A DNA stretch of 64,000 nt from Hyphomicrobiaceae bacterium (GTDB taxonomy: Bacteria; Pseudomonadota; Alphaproteobacteria; Rhizobiales; Hyphomicrobiaceae). The notes under the pieces are model-generated. The model saw only the letters and a list, made by a program, of their open reading frames with translations, ran no database searches and was not told the DNA's origin. Shown here piece after piece: positions 62,879 through 64,000 of the stretch (within the stretch, counting starts at the first letter, position 1; every line of letters starts with the position of its first letter). The translations under genes and the position numbers were made by a program. The stretch covers positions 1 through 64,000 of the forward strand of contig JAJFHG010000004.1 in assembly GCA_021775735.1 (NCBI GenBank), written 5' to 3'.

Positions 62879-63007
62879 GCGGCGGCTGGGCTGGGAATCA
62901 AGCCGGCAAGCGTCATCTCTTCGACATTTTTACCCGTCCATGGTGAGGGTTGGTCACGCCATGAAACAAACATGGCGTGTTGATGGGGCATGTAGAGGAG
63001 ACGGGCC

Positions 63008-63406
63008 ATGACGGGGGATGCACAACAACTAAGCGCGGGACAAAGCTGGCAGTTCAACACAAGTCATGGTTTTGACGACGCGCGTGCAATCATCGGCGCC
63101 ATCGTTTCTCCCAGCGGGGGCGAGCGTATTATCTGCTTTTCCGTGACGCGCGCGCCAACGACACTTGATGATGGCACCGAGACCGACGCCATGATCTCCT
63201 TTATTCCGATGGCCGAAACCGCGTTTCGCGCCACAATTACAAATCTCGAAGGCACAGCAACACCACCACCAGAATTTTCCGATGAGCTGGCGGTATGGCA
63301 AAGCGATGTGCGTGGTTTGACCGTATTTACGGTAGCCTTTGATGGCTGCTTGGATCGACTGCTAGCGCATCAAGCCGCATCATTGATTGCCCAACCCGCC
63401 GCTTAA
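63008..63406 (+). CDS. Hypothetical protein
   Basis: 132 residues, no signal peptide or membrane segment seen. It begins MTGDAQQLSAGQSWQFNTSH and has SPSGGERIICFSVTRAPTTL and SFIPMAETAFRATITNLEG. The even mix of strands suggests a small beta-rich cytosolic protein. I do not recognise a family. GTAGAGGAGACGGGCC lies ahead of the ATG (GAGGAG about eight bases upstream), so expression looks likely. No close partner on its strand. Confidence 0.55.
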   Translation: MTGDAQQLSAGQSWQFNTSHGFDDARAIIGAIVSPSGGERIICFSVTRAPTTLDDGTETDAMISFIPMAETAFRATITNLEGTATPPPEFSDELAVWQSDVRGLTVFTVAFDGCLDRLLAHQAASLIAQPAA

Positions 63407-63821
63407 GTGATCGCTAAGCAGCCCCCGTCACCGGGCACACAAGGCATAACGCTGCAAAGCAGCTTGATCACTGCGCCGCTGCTCCAATCACCTGTTTGAG
63501 GCAAACAGCCAGCCGAACGCATGGAAATTGCGGGGTTCATTCCAACACAATCCGACTGGCTTAAAACCGAGCTGAGGAGCCAGGCCCCGCGGGCGTGTCA
63601 TCCTCTAAGCTAAACTGCAGTGCACCGCTTGGTAGAGCGAGGTGTTACGGTGACTCTGCGCGTTGTTGTCCTCGGCAAATTAAACACTACTTCTCAATTG
63701 TTAAGCCCATATGACAGCTACGATCCGCTTGAAAACAAGCGGTTTTTGATAGATTCCTGGCGCAAAAACCCTGTTGCCGTGTTTTATCGCTGCGTCGGAA
63801 AAATACATAAGGAGACTTCCC
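63407..63821. other. Gene-free interval before the AIM24 gene
   Basis: About 415 bases. It must hold the promoter of the gene at 63822. An open frame at 63620-63883 runs through it but has no family look and overlaps that gene out of phase. No strong repeat or RNA fold was noticed. Confidence 0.35.
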
Positions 63822-64000
63822 ATGCCACCGTCAACTTCGGTCCCTTCAACACCACGGCGTCGCGGCAAAGGTACAGCCCATGAAATCGATTACGAGATCA
63901 TTGGCCAGGAAATGCAGTACGTAGAAGTTGAATTGGACCCTGGTGAAAGCGCAATCGCTGAAGCCGGTTCCATGATGTTTAAGTCCCCGAGCATCAATAT
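63822..64000 (+). CDS. AIM24/TIGR00266-family protein, 3' end missing
   Basis: The first 59 codons are in the window. After a short basic start (PSTPRRRGKG) come EIDYEIIGQEMQYVEVELDP and GESAIAEAGSMMFKSP, the opening of the AIM24 (DUF124) fold: an acidic beta strand, then E-A-G-S-M-M. Members are found in bacteria and mitochondria with no settled bacterial function. AAGGAG lies eight bases before the ATG. The end lies past the window, so completeness cannot be judged. Confidence 0.85.
   Translation, partial: MPPSTSVPSTPRRRGKGTAHEIDYEIIGQEMQYVEVELDPGESAIAEAGSMMFKSPSIN

Noticed and set aside
63620-63883. Plus-strand frame before the AIM24 gene
   Set aside because: It overlaps the AIM24 gene out of phase and lacks a ribosome site; the AIM24 start has AAGGAG.
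1-64000. CRISPR array, IS element or rRNA operon
   Set aside because: No regular short repeats with spacers, no transposase or terminal repeats, and no rRNA sequence were seen.

Overview
The window looks like an ordinary chromosomal segment of an alphaproteobacterium, most likely of the Hyphomicrobiales. This rests on gene content and order seen here: a histone-deacetylase-like gene, xseB, dxs, tlyA and an rlmD-type methyltransferase in a row; nadABC preceded by a Nudix-related NadQ-type regulator; a TIGR02301-type small exported protein; a Clp_N/coiled-coil protein; a two-domain DmdC-like acyl-CoA dehydrogenase; and ECF sigma factors paired with membrane anti-sigma proteins. The genus cannot be named from sequence alone. 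No rRNA, IS element, intact prophage or CRISPR array was seen.

Layout. 1-3.7 kb (minus): a polytopic membrane protein, an ATP-grasp/acetyltransferase fusion and a FemAB-like transferase cut by the window edge, probably a surface or envelope ligation cassette. 3.9 kb: tRNA-Gly(UCC) with a weak anticodon stem. 4.3-7.5 kb: pqqBCDE (PQQ cofactor synthesis) behind a perfect FNR-type box, with no recognisable pqqA. 8-10 kb: small exported proteins, an acyl-CoA thioesterase and a membrane protein ending in an L7/L12-like helix pair. 10.2-13.2 kb: an ECF sigma factor coupled to a membrane von Willebrand A protein, ended by a good terminator. 13.6-18 kb: a DUF4437 cupin protein, an AraC regulator, YHS and SPW proteins, a DUF488 protein and a second copy of the small exported family found at 8.5 kb. 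18-22 kb: a subtilisin-like protease whose likely membrane leader is separated by an in-frame stop, a gene-free convergent interval with two strong inverted repeats, and a second ECF sigma/anti-sigma pair. 22-24.3 kb: a low-gene region with a helical-repeat exported protein and a broken phage-type integrase beside tRNA-Ser(GCU).

24.6-38 kb is core metabolism and RNA or protein modification: a DUF2147 protein, a sirtuin, rRNA methyltransferases, the isoprenoid enzyme Dxs, exonuclease VII small subunit, a deacetylase-like hydrolase, a short-chain dehydrogenase and a coupled acyl-CoA dehydrogenase/enoyl-CoA hydratase pair. 38-52 kb holds tsaC, an FAD-linked hydroxyacid dehydrogenase, a formyltransferase-like enzyme, the Clp_N/coiled-coil protein, an SRAP abasic-site protein, a LysE exporter, an L,D-transpeptidase, a dihydroorotase, and a tightly packed run of ygfZ, tag, an HD hydrolase and a tyrosine-phosphatase-like gene.

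52-57 kb is the de novo NAD module: nadQ, then two identical-arm palindromes, then nadA, nadB and nadC. The end of the window holds pyruvate phosphate dikinase, an M20 peptidase, an exported RNase T2 and the start of an AIM24-family gene. The best leads for something not yet described are the ATP-grasp/acetyltransferase cassette at the left edge, the sigma/vWA pair, the Clp_N coiled-coil protein, the L7/L12-like membrane protein and the two-copy small exported family. None of these is proven to be a new system from sequence alone.
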